Origin: Chara braunii
Lineage: Eukaryota; Streptophyta; Charophyceae; Charales; Characeae
Assembly (NCBI GenBank): GCA_003427395.1
Contig: BFEA01000651.1
Coordinates: 138,548-170,293 of the forward strand
Direction: 5' to 3'
Length of the DNA stretch: 31,746 nucleotides
Below the pieces are notes generated by a model, which saw only the letters and a program-made list of their open reading frames with translations, did no database searches and had not been told where the DNA came from. Positions 1 through 10,151 of this stretch are shown in pieces; positions within the stretch are counted from its first letter, which is position 1, and each line of letters starts with the position of its first letter. The translations under genes and the position numbers were made by a program.

Positions 1-42
1 CCCCCCAACCCCCCAACCAAAACCAAAATTTTATTGCAGATT

Positions 43-75
43 CGGGGTCCTCTCACCGAGCATAGAACGACCCCG
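43..75. repeat. stem-loop followed by A-rich tract
   Basis: Seven-base arms CGGGGTC (43-49) and GACCCCG (69-75) pair across a 19-nt loop and are followed by an A-rich run. The layout (hairpin, then A tract) resembles the 3' end of the SINE copies elsewhere in the window, but the SINE core is not recognisable upstream, so membership is a guess. The first 30 bases are a C/A-rich simple sequence. Nothing coding is seen from 1 to 340. Confidence 0.4.
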
Positions 76-132
76 GTTTCAAAAAAAACAAAAATAAAAA
101 ATTCTGGGCGTTTTTTGTGCCGCCCGGTTTAC

Positions 133-156
133 CTGGGCCCAACCGGCTGGGCCCAG
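133..156. repeat. GC-rich perfect inverted repeat
   Basis: CTGGGCCCA (133-141) and TGGGCCCAG (148-156) form a perfect 9-bp stem with a 6-nt loop in a GC-rich patch (about 118-185). A second self-complementary string, GCCCGGCCGGGC, follows close by. Function unknown. Confidence 0.55.
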
Positions 157-339
157 CCCAGCAGTGCAGGCCCGGCCGGGCGGCGTCCTCACTCAGTATA
201 ATAGTGGAATTCCGAAGTTTTCAGGTTCCAAGATTAGAAAATCATGACAAAACTTTACTTGGGAAAATTATAGTTGAAATTCAAGGATACGTAGTTATAG
301 AACAGATCCCTACACTGGTACGGAGCGATGTAGGCCTCA

Positions 340-385
340 CCTGCTCAGTGAATCCCCTGGCTTTAGGGTAATCAATGCTGGCAGG
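340..385 (+). repeat. SINE 5' hairpin module, isolated copy
   Basis: Isolated copy of a ~46-bp module found at least six times in the window. It begins CCTGCTCAGT, ends GCTGGCAGG, and is closed by CCTGC/GCAGG pairing with an inner CCCT/AGGG stem. In full-length copies (690-1054 and 14945-15255) this module lies upstream of the SINE core. Confidence 0.6.
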
Positions 386-510
386 ACGGCAGCGTGCCCA
401 GCGGCTTAGGGATCTTCAATAGGCAGCTCAGCGGGAGTGTAAGTACAGCTCCCGGGTACGTCACGATAGAAGGCCTGTAGGAGAACATCTCTATCTCTGT
501 TTGCCAAGAA

Positions 511-545
511 TGCAGCTCCCCACCAATAGATGGAGCCTCCTGAGA
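511..545 (+). mobile_element. SINE core fragment
   Basis: Contains the diagnostic core string CCCCACCAATAGATGGAGC shared with the copies at 897, 1775, 2325, 15127 and 21751. The part before it (the GGGACGCTGG motif) is missing or diverged, and no convincing terminal hairpin or A tail follows. Treated as a truncated copy. Confidence 0.55.
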
Positions 546-574
546 ATGATGGGGGCATCCGAAGATTGAAGGGG

Positions 575-765
575 GGGGAGATGCTAGTATGGTTTCAGTA
601 TGGCTTAGGGGGAGGGAGAAGCTAGTGTGTAGCTGTGTATCCGGCGCCAAATGCAGGGGGAGATGCTANGCCAAATGCAGGGGGAGATGCTAGTATGGTT
701 TCAGTATGGCTTAGGGGGAGGGAGAAGCTAGTGTGTAGCTGTGTATCCGGCGCCAAATGCAGGGT
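575..765 (+). repeat. 106-bp-offset duplication containing an N
   Basis: The sequence at 575-661 recurs at 681-765 almost unchanged. The string GCCAAATGCAGGGGGAGATG occurs at 646 and again at 670, immediately on either side of the single N at 669. This is what a collapsed or wrongly joined assembly junction looks like, although a true tandem duplication is possible. Confidence 0.7.
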
Positions 766-1018
766 GAAGAGGTTCCCCCTTCCTTCCAATAGCCTGCTCA
801 GTCAATCCCCTGGATCCCAGGGCAATCACCGCTGGCAGGAACACTCCATATTTTTTTGTGATGTACTCCAAATTCAGTCTGTTATACTCTGTATAAGGGA
901 CGCTGGACCTGTTTTCCAGCAGCAGGTGATGCTCCCCACCAATAGATGGAGCCTCTCCCCAGGTGTTAGTGGTGTCTGCTCTTACCTGCACCACTAACAC
1001 TGGTGGGGGCATTTCTTT

Positions 1019-1054
<36 letters not shown>
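690..1054 (+). mobile_element. SINE with multi-hairpin RNA, copy A (near full length)
   Basis: Non-autonomous retroposon-like repeat, no ORF. In order: a variable 5' part; a hairpin module (793-839) with perfect CCCTGG/CCAGGG inner stem (808-813, 817-822); a core starting GGGACGCTGG at 897, containing a GCTGG/CCAGC stem and CCCCACCAATAGATGGAGC; a perfect 12-bp terminal hairpin (arms 963-974 and 989-1000, 14-nt loop); then a run of about 35 A (1020-1054). It aligns over most of its length with 14945-15255. No tRNA-type A and B boxes are apparent, so the ancestor RNA is unknown. A mobilising partner is not shown; the LINE family here is a candidate by inference only. Confidence 0.75.
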
Positions 1055-1056
<2 letters not shown>

Positions 1057-1090
1057 AAGGAAAAAACTCCCGACGCATGCCAGAAAGAAG

Positions 1091-1094
<4 letters not shown>

Positions 1095-1143
<49 letters not shown>
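1095..1143. repeat. poly-A tract (about 49 A)
   Basis: A second long A run lies 40 bp after the tail of SINE copy A. It may be the tail of another element truncated to its end, or an expanded tail. Exact length is unreliable in draft assemblies. From 1144 to 1545 I see no gene or recognisable repeat. Confidence 0.7.
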
Positions 1144-1145
<2 letters not shown>

Positions 1146-1545
1146 AGATCCCTACGAATTGTGCTGGCGACTCAGAATGGATGATAACCCGTCAGGGCTT
1201 TCGTAAAGTTTCAAATGCTTAGCGACCAAGATTGAAACCAAATTTAAACCACCAGTACTTCCTAAAGTCGTGCCCGTTAACACTGCGCGATTTTAGGAAA
1301 CGTACGGGTCACTACAGGAGCGCCCAAATTCATCCAACTAGAAACGTTTCTACTCTATTTTTTTCCGCGGCCGATAGCTGGGCCAAGTACTGGTGGTTTA
1401 ATATAACATTTGTACAATGATACAATCATTGAATCCTCTTCGGAATCTCTTTCAACAAAAAATTGTCGAACCCTTGACCACTTACAACAACCATTAGCAA
1501 TCCAGCCTACTAGAGGCAACAGCAGTTTTCCAAGGTCTACACATG

Positions 1546-1592
1546 TCTGCTCAGTTAATCCCTTGCTCTGCAGGGCAATCAATGCTGGCAGG
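1546..1592 (+). repeat. SINE 5' hairpin module, isolated copy
   Basis: Same module as at 340 and 793 (TGCTCAGTTAATCCC ... GGGCAATCAATGCTGGCAGG). It lies 129 bp before another copy of the module at 1675, so module copies occur in near tandem here. Confidence 0.6.
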
Positions 1593-1674
1593 CAACAGTA
1601 GTTCTCCACTCCCATAAAAGGCTGCACTTTTGGCTTTCACATGCACATTTGGCTTTTACACAAGCCTGCTCAGT

Positions 1675-1918
1675 TCATCCCCTGATTCTGCAGGGCAATC
1701 AATGCTGGCAGGTCCCACAGCCACTCACAGTCACTGGTTTCAGATTTTTCCAAACTATTCTCTTCTCTGTAAATGGGACGCTGGACCCGATTTCCAGCAG
1801 GTGACGCTCCCCACCAACAGATGGAGCCTCTCCTTCGGTGCTACTGCTGTCTGCTCTTATCAGCAGCACTAGCACTGGAAGGGGTGTTTTTGTTGAAAAA
1901 AGAAAAAAGAAAAAAAAG
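1675..1918 (+). mobile_element. SINE with multi-hairpin RNA, copy C
   Basis: Hairpin module at 1675-1712, core beginning GGGACGCTGG at 1775, terminal hairpin with arms 1838-1849 and 1861-1875 (11-nt loop), then an A-rich tail with interspersed G (about 1896-1918). The terminal stem is GTGCTACTGCTG against CAGCAG and TAGCAC with a 3-nt bulge. Relative to copy A it differs at three stem positions and each change is matched on the opposite arm, so pairing is kept. Confidence 0.75.
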
Positions 1919-2166
1919 AGGGGTGCCCACCATGCAGGTACATAATCACCCCAAAAAATGATTGATAAACAAGTTATTAAACGGTGAGTGGGAAACTACC
2001 AGTAATAGCTAGAGGGTATATCACTACTTGTATGGGACATGTAGGTAAGCCCTTACTTCAGATTCATTTGTCTGGCTCACTATTCCTCTCTCACTCTCCC
2101 CTTATCTCTGATGTCTCTTTCTACTAACCTCCTGATATCCCCATCGAAGCAACGACCTCGTCAATC

Positions 2167-2326
2167 CTTTTTTTTTTTTCTTTTTTTTTTTTTTCAAATA
2201 AGCCCTTGTAACATCCCGCTATCTCGGCAGCGGTACGAGAACCGCCGAAATTGAGGGCTTGTCTGGCGGGCTGCTCCATCTATTGGTGGGGAGCGGCACC
2301 TGCTGGAAACCAGGTCCAGCGTCCCT
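2167..2326 (-). mobile_element. SINE with multi-hairpin RNA, copy B (reverse)
   Basis: Read on the minus strand: core from about 2325 to 2273, then a hairpin with outer arms AAGCCCT/AGGGCTT (2254-2260 and 2200-2206) and an inner stem TCGGC-GGT against ACC-GCCGA with a 3-nt bulge (2224-2248), then an A-rich tail (T run at 2167-2194 on the plus strand). The core matches copies A, C, D and G; the hairpin sequence does not. Confidence 0.75.
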
Positions 2327-2329
2327 TTG

Positions 2330-3795
2330 ACAGATGACACAAAAACAGCGTCCCTTTGACAGATGTCACAAATTCAGAAACCGGTCATTGTTGTTCCCTA
2401 AGGCTGCAGTAGTTTCTGTCACCGTTCCCGAGCTCCATTTTCCGTGCGAGCTGCTAATAACACCCAACCCTTCTTGGAGCACCCTTTATTTATCTCTTAC
2501 CCCAGCCCTTCCCATGCAGCTCCCTTTTGACATACTAGAATCCTAAAGTGGCCTTTTGGACCGTTGGGGCCTTATACCCGCCTCGATGTCGTCTTTGGTT
2601 CCCCTTTCATCCCTTCAAAGTGTACCATGAGGGGGATAGTAACAAAGAAGTCTATCCTCCTGTTGGACTGGCGTCGTTGTCAATCCTAATAACAACTAAA
2701 CCACACGAGTGGGCAGTTCTAGAGTGAGAGGAAAATGAGATGCAGAGAACTGCCCTCGGGCAAACTGCCATGAAACAAGTGGGAAATAAGAGTAAGGGGG
2801 GTTAGGAGGAGGAGAAATTAGATGCGGATAGGAAAGCTTGCAAGGGACTCAGTGCTCAGACCAACCACCCCCTGGGAAGTGAACATTGAGAAAAGATAGC
2901 ACCAGAAATCCAAGAAAAAAAAAGAAAACACGTAGGAGTAACAAAATTGGGTAAAGGAAAAGGATGGGTTGGGGAATAGTAAGCATGCCTGACCTAGGAA
3001 ATAGTGCAAGTGTTTAGATATCCCAAACGAAAATTAAAACAAGAAAATAATAACAAAACAATGAAATTGGGACAGAACGAAAGACACAAAGGTGGAAAAC
3101 AGTAGCAGCCAAACCCTAGCTCCAGCGCCAGCAGCTTCAGGCACTCAGCGCTAGGCCACTTAGCAATGCGCCGCCATGGCTACCAAACCTGGTCAGCTCC
3201 GGCGGCCCACGGCGGCCATGTCTATGCGTTGTGGATATGGAGCTTGTCTGGCGTGCCTCAAGGAGTGCTTGCCAGCGGTGGGTGTGGTGTGCTGCGTGGG
3301 ATGAATAGCTTGATTTGGAGCACTGCTGTACCTCCCCTTTTAATACGCTATATGTAACCAAGATTGGGGCGCGTTTAGTGCTGCTGATCTCAGATATGGA
3401 GCTCAATAACAAAGCTCACGTTATCAAGGTCTTTCGATCGACAGGACTTCCTTGTCGGCACGGATTGGTCTTCCTGTACGCCGAGTTGCTTGGCCAGGGG
3501 AGTGGCGACTTCCCGTACGTCTCGTTTTCTCTGCCAAGGGAAACTGCGCGCTGACTCGCTGGAGATGAGAGGCCTTTTGTACGATGCTGTTCGACAACAA
3601 CTGATCTTTGAGACTTCATTGTTTTGCTTGGTCGCTGTAGACGAGCGTACGTTTTTGCGAATAATTTGGTTTTGTGTTGTTATGGTTCCTCGATGGCTTG
3701 TTGGTGGACATGGCGTTTGTCTTTCATTGGTTATTGTGGGATTGGCTTAGTTTTTGCTACAAAACGTCTTGGGTCTTTTGTGGGGTTGGTGTGCG
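2330..3795. other. no recognisable gene
   Basis: About 1.5 kb of mixed-composition DNA. Short ORFs (60-98 codons) on both strands show no motif I recognise and overlap each other. A short direct repeat of the GCGTCCCTTTGACAGATG type occurs at about 2319 and 2349. Nothing further can be supported. Confidence 0.6.
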
Positions 3796-3927
3796 CTTGT
3801 TACAAAGTATTTTTTTGGTTTTTTTTTTTGGACTTCGGTTGGAATTGCTTTTTGTTGTCTACTTGTTATAAAGGTTTTTTTTTTCTAGGCTTTTTTTTTG
3901 GACTTCTGTTGGAATTATGAAGGGTTT
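3796..3927. repeat. T-rich tandem repeat, 66-bp period, two units
   Basis: Two units begin CTTGTTACAAAG (3796) and CTTGTTATAAAG (3862), each holding T runs and GGACTTC(G/T)GTTGGAATT. A third partial GTTGGAATTGCTT follows near 3940. The surrounding 3600-4150 segment is strongly T-rich on the plus strand. No gene is recognised. Confidence 0.6.
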
Positions 3928-4306
3928 TTAGGTTTTTTCTGTTGGAATTGCTTCTCGTGGTGCTTCTCTGCCGTCTTAGGCAGTAGACAGCATACGTATT
4001 TTTGGGATTTTGTTGATTACCGTTGTTTTCTCGTTTTTGTTAGGGTTAGCAATTTCTGTTTTTAGGATCGATAATTTTTTCTTAGAAATTTTATTTTGTT
4101 CAATCGCCGTTTTGTCGTTTTTTGGGTTCCTTTTCACAGGGGACGGGCTCCACTGGCTGAATGCAGTTGGAGGCCTCGTGGACCCTGAATTTGAAACTTG
4201 TGTTTAACTGTATTTTCGCCTTGTGCAAGGAAAATGAACAGAAGCGAGATGACAATATTCAGATTGCACAATCACATTGAAAGCCAAATTGTAACACAGT
4301 GATTCT

Positions 4307-4438
4307 CAACTGTCAGTGTATGATGCTGTGATTCTCGCCCAGAGCGTGCATTCTTTGGAAAAGCCCAGAAGGCCGTGGAAATGTCTTTGTTGCTCGGCCT
4401 GGGTTTCTCTCAACCAACTGACGCGTCGCAACTGCCTG
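4307..4438 (+). repeat. ~130-bp direct repeat, copy 1
   Basis: Nearly identical to 6284-6411: both begin CAACTGTCAGTGTATGATGC and end GCGTCGCAACTGCCTG, with a few substitutions and small indels. The pair flanks the gypsy integrase remnant, but the ends lack a clear TG...CA with matching target duplications, so I do not call them LTRs. Copy 2 runs into the 5' part of the LINE. Confidence 0.8.
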
Positions 4439-4598
4439 GACCCCAAATATGAATTTGACAGCTGAGAGCCTCTTGGGATATGTTAGGCCCGCCTTCACTT
4501 AGGGCGGACACTCTTGCTACAGGGGCCCCTCAGGCCTGCCGAGGACCCAGATCCTCGCATTCCCTCCTCTTTACTTCGTTAGTCCTCTGAGAAGTTTG

Positions 4599-5880
4599 TC
4601 ACTCTGCATACATCTTCCCTTTGAGTTCTCTTTCGTAGCCTGCAATCACTTGAGGTGTTGTTCTCATGAGTTCCTCTCGTGTAAACCAGCGATCTTCTTT
4701 AGGATCCAGATGATGTCTGAATCTCACACGATACTGCATTCTTGGTTTAGGAGGGCGGCCTCTGCCTGATGGTCAAGGTACTGACATCACTTGATGCTCC
4801 ACGATCTGGTCAATATCCACTTCGCCGTCCATGGTTGGGGGCAGCATTGATCTCCTTGAGGGAAACTGATTAGTGGCAGCGAAAGGTGCCAACTTGGAGG
4901 CATGGAACACAGGGTAAGTACGTAAGTGCGCAGAAATGTGAATCACGTATGAAGGCTCATCCGGTTGATCCCCTACAATGTCTAAGATCTCCCAGGGCCC
5001 AAAGTACTGTGGCATTAGTTTACGTGAAATCCCTAACTCCTGACCTAGTTCAAATGACTTAACCTAGACTTTATCACCTACCTGAAAGTTAGAGGGTCGT
5101 TTGTGCTTATTCTGAGATGCGATCATTACATCCTGAGATTTCCTTATATGTTCAACGGCTTGCCACAGCATCTGTTAATATTTGACAGCAAACTCTATGT
5201 TGCCAGCTGCTGCAGTGGGTTCTCTTTCTGGTAGCAGAAAGTCAAGTGCAATTCTCGGTTTCCAACCAAGGTGTAGTTGGTTGGGAGATTTTCCTGTAGT
5301 ACTGTGCACTGCGTTGTTATACAAGTTAGCGATGAGAGGTAGTTTCTCGTCCCAGTCGTTCTGACTTGGCTTGATATAATGTCTAAGCAGATGTTGTACT
5401 ACTCGATTCATCTGTTCTGCTTCGCCATTTGACTCAGGGTGATTCCCTGATGTCATTTGGAGCTTCGTGCCCATTTTTTCAGCAGTTGATTGTTCACTAG
5501 TGAATCTCACATCTCTGTCACTAACAATAGATGTAGGCAAACCGAAGTCACGTACCCAGTTATCCATAAAGAGTTGGATGGCGTAGTCAGTTTTAGCATT
5601 TTTTGGCATAGCGATTAGTCTGGCATACTTAGAAAAGTGATCCACTATAACAAAGATGTGTCTTTTCCCAGACCTGCTGGTCATAAGAGTATCCATGAAA
5701 TCCATAGACACACTCTGACCCGGTCCTTCAAGAATCGGCAAGGGCTTAATCAACCCAAGCGGAACCTGAGTCCTAGGTTTGTCCCTTTGGCAAACCTGGC
5801 AGGTTTAAACGTATCTCTTAGCATCTTACCCGAAGTACTTGAAGATGCCGCCCATGCAGAACCATCGCCAATACCACGTA
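4599..5880 (-). pseudogene. Ty3/gypsy (chromovirus-like) integrase, 3' end of pol, degraded
   Basis: Integrase joins retrotransposon cDNA to chromosomal DNA. On the minus strand one frame carries, in order: remains of the HHCC zinc finger (TCQVCQRDK, about 5805-5775); the catalytic core with SMDFMDTL, VDHFSKY, SDRDVRFTS and NGEAEQMNR supplying the D, D and E residues; a GPF/Y-type module (YFGPWEIL ... FHASKLAPF, 5000-4890); an AT-hook-like GRGRPPKPR; and a chromodomain-like segment (YRVRFRHHLDP ... WFTREEL) before a stop at 4599. In-frame stops interrupt it near 5805, 5175, 5062 and 4773. No protease, RT, RNase H or LTR is recognisable nearby. The tail suggests a chromovirus, but without RT the clade is unproven. 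Confidence 0.88.
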
Positions 5881-5890
5881 TGTGCCCTCA

Positions 5891-5909
5891 CATCATCATC
5901 ATCATCATC
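5891..5909. repeat. (CAT)n microsatellite
   Basis: About six CAT units. It lies at the 5' limit (minus-strand sense) of the recognisable integrase, so may mark the end of the remnant. From 5910 to 6284 nothing is recognised. Confidence 0.8.
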
Positions 5910-6283
5910 CTCCTCTCTCCCCCGTGACTCTCTCCCACGTCTCCCTTTGTTGTACACTCGAAGACCACCCCTGCGCCTCACTGTACATCCAAGCCCTGCC
6001 AGCTATGGAGGTTGGGCTATGGCGCTGCCCTCAGCAACGCCCTACTCCCTGCACGATCACACGTGCCTGCACCTCGCCGCTCAGCGCTAGCAGCAACCCA
6101 TGAGCTTCAGCTCCAGCAGCACTGCTGCCAGCATGCGAGTGTCTGAATGAGGCTGGCCAGGCAGAGCTCTTTCGTATATGGAAAGAGCTGGCCTGCTCAT
6201 GCAGCCTGGCTGGGTTGGTCCTGGGCCTAAAAGAGGATGCTGCGCTTGTGTGCAACTACTGGGCCTCTTGTGGTTGGGCCTCC

Positions 6284-6411
6284 CAACTGTCAGTGTATGA
6301 TGCTGCGATTCCTGCCCAGGGCCTGCATTCTTTGGAAAAGCCAGAAGGCCGTAATGTCTTTGTTGCTCGGCCTGGGTTTCTCTCAACCAACTGACGCGTC
6401 GCAACTGCCTG
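6284..6411 (+). repeat. ~130-bp direct repeat, copy 2
   Basis: Second copy of the repeat at 4307-4438. Here it continues directly into the open frame that begins the ORF1-like region of the LINE, so it may be part of the LINE 5' region. Confidence 0.8.
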
Positions 6412-7702
6412 CTACTCCTCCAAAACCACACATAGGTACAAATCCTGAGAAATTGCTGGTCTTGCAAGATGATGCAAAGGTTTTGACTGAGGAGGAAAGG
6501 ATGCTGATTGAGGCACAGCAAGAGCGGGGAGAATGTAAACCCAGAGCCCCAGACATGTTGCAAAAAGAAGTGTCAGACACCCCCCCGGCCCAAATGGCTG
6601 CCCCTCGGAAAATACCGATGACATAGGTTGACATGAGTAAAAACCCATGTCAGGGGCGGGGGTTGACCATCCACCGCAACCAAGGCGCCCCGCGAACCGG
6701 GGATCTGGTCATTCCCCTCGACAGCCTACCACCAGCACGGGCCTTCTTCATGTCCCACCTGCTCTTGCCTTCGGAAACACGTGGGATTACACAAGGGGGT
6801 AAACAGGTCATGATAAAGACCTATCCGGACAAAGGGCTGGCCGACAGAGATGTGATCTAGACAAAACACGCAAACAACTGGGTCTTTCACAATGACGCGG
6901 CCTTCAAATCGATCAATGACAAAGTTAAATGGATCGGACGCCGCCTAGAAATCCTGAAAGGCAACACGGACCTGGCCCATGACCATTTTCTCATTCAACA
7001 GGTTTCCAACACCTCTTCACGATTCTGAGTATGCTGAAAGCAGATACACAGCTGATCGACAATTGGAAACGCCTACGCTACGAACAATCCGAGGTTCGGA
7101 TCTACCCATGGCAGCCGCAGCGCCGGCAGGGACCGGAGGAGAGAAGGGCACAACTAATGCACGATTTCTACGGGGTCAAATTGTGCCACATCCCGGTGGA
7201 AATCAGGCTGCCTTTGTATGCAACTTCGGCCAGCTCTACGACATATTCGCCTTCATTGAACCCCTCCCATCATACGTCGCCAAAAGGGACCAATTACCTC
7301 ATGTTGGCTTTAGACTTTCCTCAGGGTCAACCTTTCTCCCTAGACGATGTGATTCCGTATCGAGTTGGGGGCAAGGAATACATGATCCACACGGCACACA
7401 AGATGCGACCGTGGTACCACAAATGCAGAGTTTATGACCACTTGTGCACAGAGTACAGCTGCCCCCGTCGTCCATAAACAAGAACCCGAGCTACGGGGAG
7501 GTTGCTGAGAGACCCAATAAAGGCGACTCACTGGAGAACAGTAGACCTAGGGCATGAGGGTTGGGTATACGTCGAAGATCGAACAAGGGAAGGGGTCCCC
7601 TTAGGCAGGGTATGGGAGAAGATGGGGAAACTAGACTGGGAAACCCGCCCCCCCAATACCTGGACCCCCCCATTACCAGTGGAGGTGAAACTACAAAAGG
7701 AT

Positions 7703-7783
7703 GAACTGCAAAAGGGGCCTCTTGGAGGATGAACTGCGGAAGGGGCCTCTACAGAAGGGGGAGGAACTGCAGAAGGGGCCTCT
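7703..7783 (+). repeat. coding minisatellite, three units
   Basis: Three copies of GAACTGC(A/G)(A/G)AAGGGGCCTCT start at 7703, 7731 and 7764. In one frame they encode an EL-Q/R-KGPL motif, so the repeat appears to have expanded within the ORF1-like frame. Confidence 0.75.
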
Positions 7784-8093
7784 ATCGAAGGACCCTGCCC
7801 AAGGGGACCAGGATGGAGGAGGTTGGAGAACGGTGGGGAAGAAAGGGGGGAAGAAAGGGGGGAAAGGAAAATGGATCCCGAAACATCCCCCGACGCCCGG
7901 GGTCGTGCCTGAGGGAACTGGTTCACAGAACAGTTAGAATTTTGAAGGGCATGAGCAGAATCCAGTGCAGCAACGAAAGGATTTGGAAGGCGGGAAGAAA
8001 GAGGTTGCCACACAAGGGAGGGCGGGGGCAGCCGATGGCATTGGGCCCCCTGCTAGAGAGTATATGCATGAGGAAGGGAGCCAGGGAATGGAG

Positions 8094-8207
8094 GTGGGTT
8101 CACATACGCAGGCTGTGGTAGGCGGGGGACCAGAGATAAGCCAATCATAGGTGGATTCACATATGCAGGCGGTGGAAGGTGGGGAACCAAATATAAGCCA
8201 AACGTAG
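8094..8207 (+). repeat. 57-bp tandem repeat, two units, in-frame length
   Basis: Units 8094-8150 and 8151-8207 share about 80% identity. The length equals 19 codons, so both units read in one frame (GSHTQAV... and DSHMQAV...), each now ending in a TAG stop. This fits duplication while the ORF1-like frame was still open, followed by decay. Confidence 0.75.
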
Positions 8208-8981
8208 CCCCAGACAATGGCAGCATAAATGAACACCTTCAACGCCGCTTTCGGTCTGAAACTGATGGATGTGGACCCAATTCCAGATACGGCGGGAGCA
8301 ACCACTGAGGGCCTGACACCTGAATCACAGGTTGCAAGGGTGGAGGAGGGGGCCCCACCGCAACACATGCCAGTGGAAGAAAAACTGACAGTAGTGACGG
8401 ACTGGTTAATGGCAACCTTAAGGGCGAAGTACGGCCTGGTCACGGAGGGGTTCTGGGACCAAACGTACGTTGAGCTATTCAGGTTGTTGGATTCGAGCAC
8501 ATCCCTGAAATGAGCATTGGAACACGGTCTACGAGCCAAGATGCAGTGGACGGAGGCGTGGCACAGACTAACCACTATGCTCTTTGTGCGGTTCCGTCCG
8601 CAGGCGGAGGCCAGCTCAACCTCTCCCGATGTGGCTGAGCTGGCCAAGCAACCCGCTACCTCGACCTCTTCACACGCGGGGCATACACAACATCATGGGA
8701 AACATAAGGACCCGTTGGCCTCAGCCCCTGACCCAGAACCACATGACGCCCCCCCAGACTACGAGAACACACCACTAGCACAGGTGAGGAAAAAGAAACT
8801 TAGGCACCTCATCGAAATGGGACAGGGCACGAGGCCGCCATCAAAACAGGTGGTATTTTTTATCCCAATACGCCTGAAGGAGGGGAGATGGGATATAGGA
8901 CTATCCCTTATGGAAGGAAGTAAACACAAAGGGGTGACATTACAGGGGTGGACCTCCTTTTGGGCAGAACCGTGCAATTAA

Positions 8982-9720
8982 AGTCAAGAAAGTAGTCCGT
9001 TTTTCTTACTTAAATTGCATTGCTCCCAACTTGGGGGCAACGATCAACAATGTCTTTTAATATACGTGAGCAGATATAATATACGTTGGCAAAAGAAAAA
9101 CCCTGAATTCGCAGTTCGGGGATGCACGTTGCACATACTGATAATGCAGGTTTTGTGATTCATGCAATGTCTGATGAACAAGATATACGCAAAATGAGAG
9201 GATTAGCTTCTTTGTTACCTTTTAGAGCAGGCATTACCATAAAGAGTAGGATAAGATAAGAATGAAAGATAAGATAAGAAGTAACCACTGCATGAATAAT
9301 GTGAGGTCACTTAAATGACGCTGGATGTCACAAAATTCGAAAGGCTTTGTTTTTTCTCTCCTCCGAACCATACGTGCAACTTTCATTAAATCGATAGTTA
9401 ACTGGCTAACTTTTGACATAAGTTTAGATCAATCTTTATCTGCCGAAATACAAGATGCTACGAAAAAACAAGGATTTGTTAGAAAAAAAGGATAATGATT
9501 CATATATAACCTATAAAATGAGAAAAGATATGTATTGTATATATAAAATGTGTATTGTATATATAGAATGCGTATCATTTTAGTATAATTATCATATAAA
9601 TAAATATATTTATATATATAGAATATTAAGCATATATAGTTCACAAATATTGTACCACGAAAATCCCCTTCAAATGTAAGTAAATAAACTCGAAACATAT
9701 AAAAGTCAGTTAATCCCACT
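8982..9720. other. AT-rich insertion or foreign segment inside the LINE
   Basis: About 740 bp with clearly lower GC than the LINE on both sides. It contains a 20-bp tandem repeat (TGTATTGTATATATAAAATG at 9531, 9551, partial at 9571) and no recognisable gene; a minus-strand ORF at 9429-9737 is low complexity. No terminal inverted repeats were found by eye. It could be a degenerate transposon insertion or a divergent noncoding segment of the LINE. Confidence 0.5.
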
Positions 9721-9786
9721 GTGATCCTAGCAATCAAACCTAAATTAAAATTATATTTTCAAGCATCAACAATAATCTTGAAAATG

Positions 9787-10125
9787 CATTTGTCTACCCA
9801 CATCATGGAAACATATGCACCACGGCCACATGCCATTTGGCTGATCACTGCAGGTCCCACCAAAATATCACAAATAGATGTTCTCATCCGCTTTGATCTG
9901 ACGAAGGAAGCAAACCTGCAATGGTTCACCCACAACCAATTACTATACCTCCAAACAGTCAAGATCAAGCCGAACGAAATGTGGACAGAACATGATGTAC
10001 AACAAAGTTTGTGTGTGGTGCTTAGAAATGGCCTGTTGTCGGGGGCAAGGGACTGGGAAAAGGAGCAACAGTTATGGGAGCGTTATGGCAATAGACTCGG
10101 TCAAAGCGGTGTAGGGCAAAGATAA
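9787..10125 (+). pseudogene. LINE linker ORF between ORF1-like region and endonuclease
   Basis: An open frame with LINE-like base composition (from about THIMETYAPRPHAIWLITAG to the stop at 10125) sits 27 bp before the endonuclease frame. I recognise no domain. It may be the C-terminal end of ORF1 separated by the AT-rich segment, or the N-terminal end of ORF2. Confidence 0.45.
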
Positions 10126-10151
10126 AATTTGGAAACCAATGTCAAAAAGCG

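Larger units (their letters stand above)
6411..8981 (+). pseudogene. LINE ORF1-like (gag-like) region, broken
   Basis: Long stretches of open frame with codon-like character are separated by stops at 6624 and 6858 and by frame changes near 7020, 7480 and 8513. The best segment (about 7020-7477) resembles the RNA-binding ORF1 protein of plant L1 elements: a DUF4283-like fold followed by a cysteine-rich end (KCRVYDHLCTEYSCP) that looks like a damaged CCHC knuckle. Downstream the reading is rich in G, K, P and Q, with internal repeats at 7703-7783 and 8094-8207. ORF1 proteins bind the element RNA. The assignment rests on position upstream of the endonuclease and weak motif resemblance. Confidence 0.6.

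Noticed and set aside
1-30. Telomeric repeat at the window start (CCCCCCAACC units)
   Set aside because: Only two irregular units, then ordinary sequence; too short to call.
963-1206. Overlapping poly-lysine ORFs
   Set aside because: They are translations of SINE A tracts, not proteins.
4307-6411. Intact LTR retrotransposon bounded by two LTRs
   Set aside because: The direct repeats lack paired TG/CA ends and matching target duplications, and only integrase is found between them.
7934-8647. 237-codon minus-strand ORF
   Set aside because: It is antisense to the LINE ORF1-like region and has no recognisable domain.
9429-9737. 102-codon minus-strand ORF in the AT-rich block
   Set aside because: Composition is dominated by I, Y, F and N from AT-rich tandem repeats; no domain.
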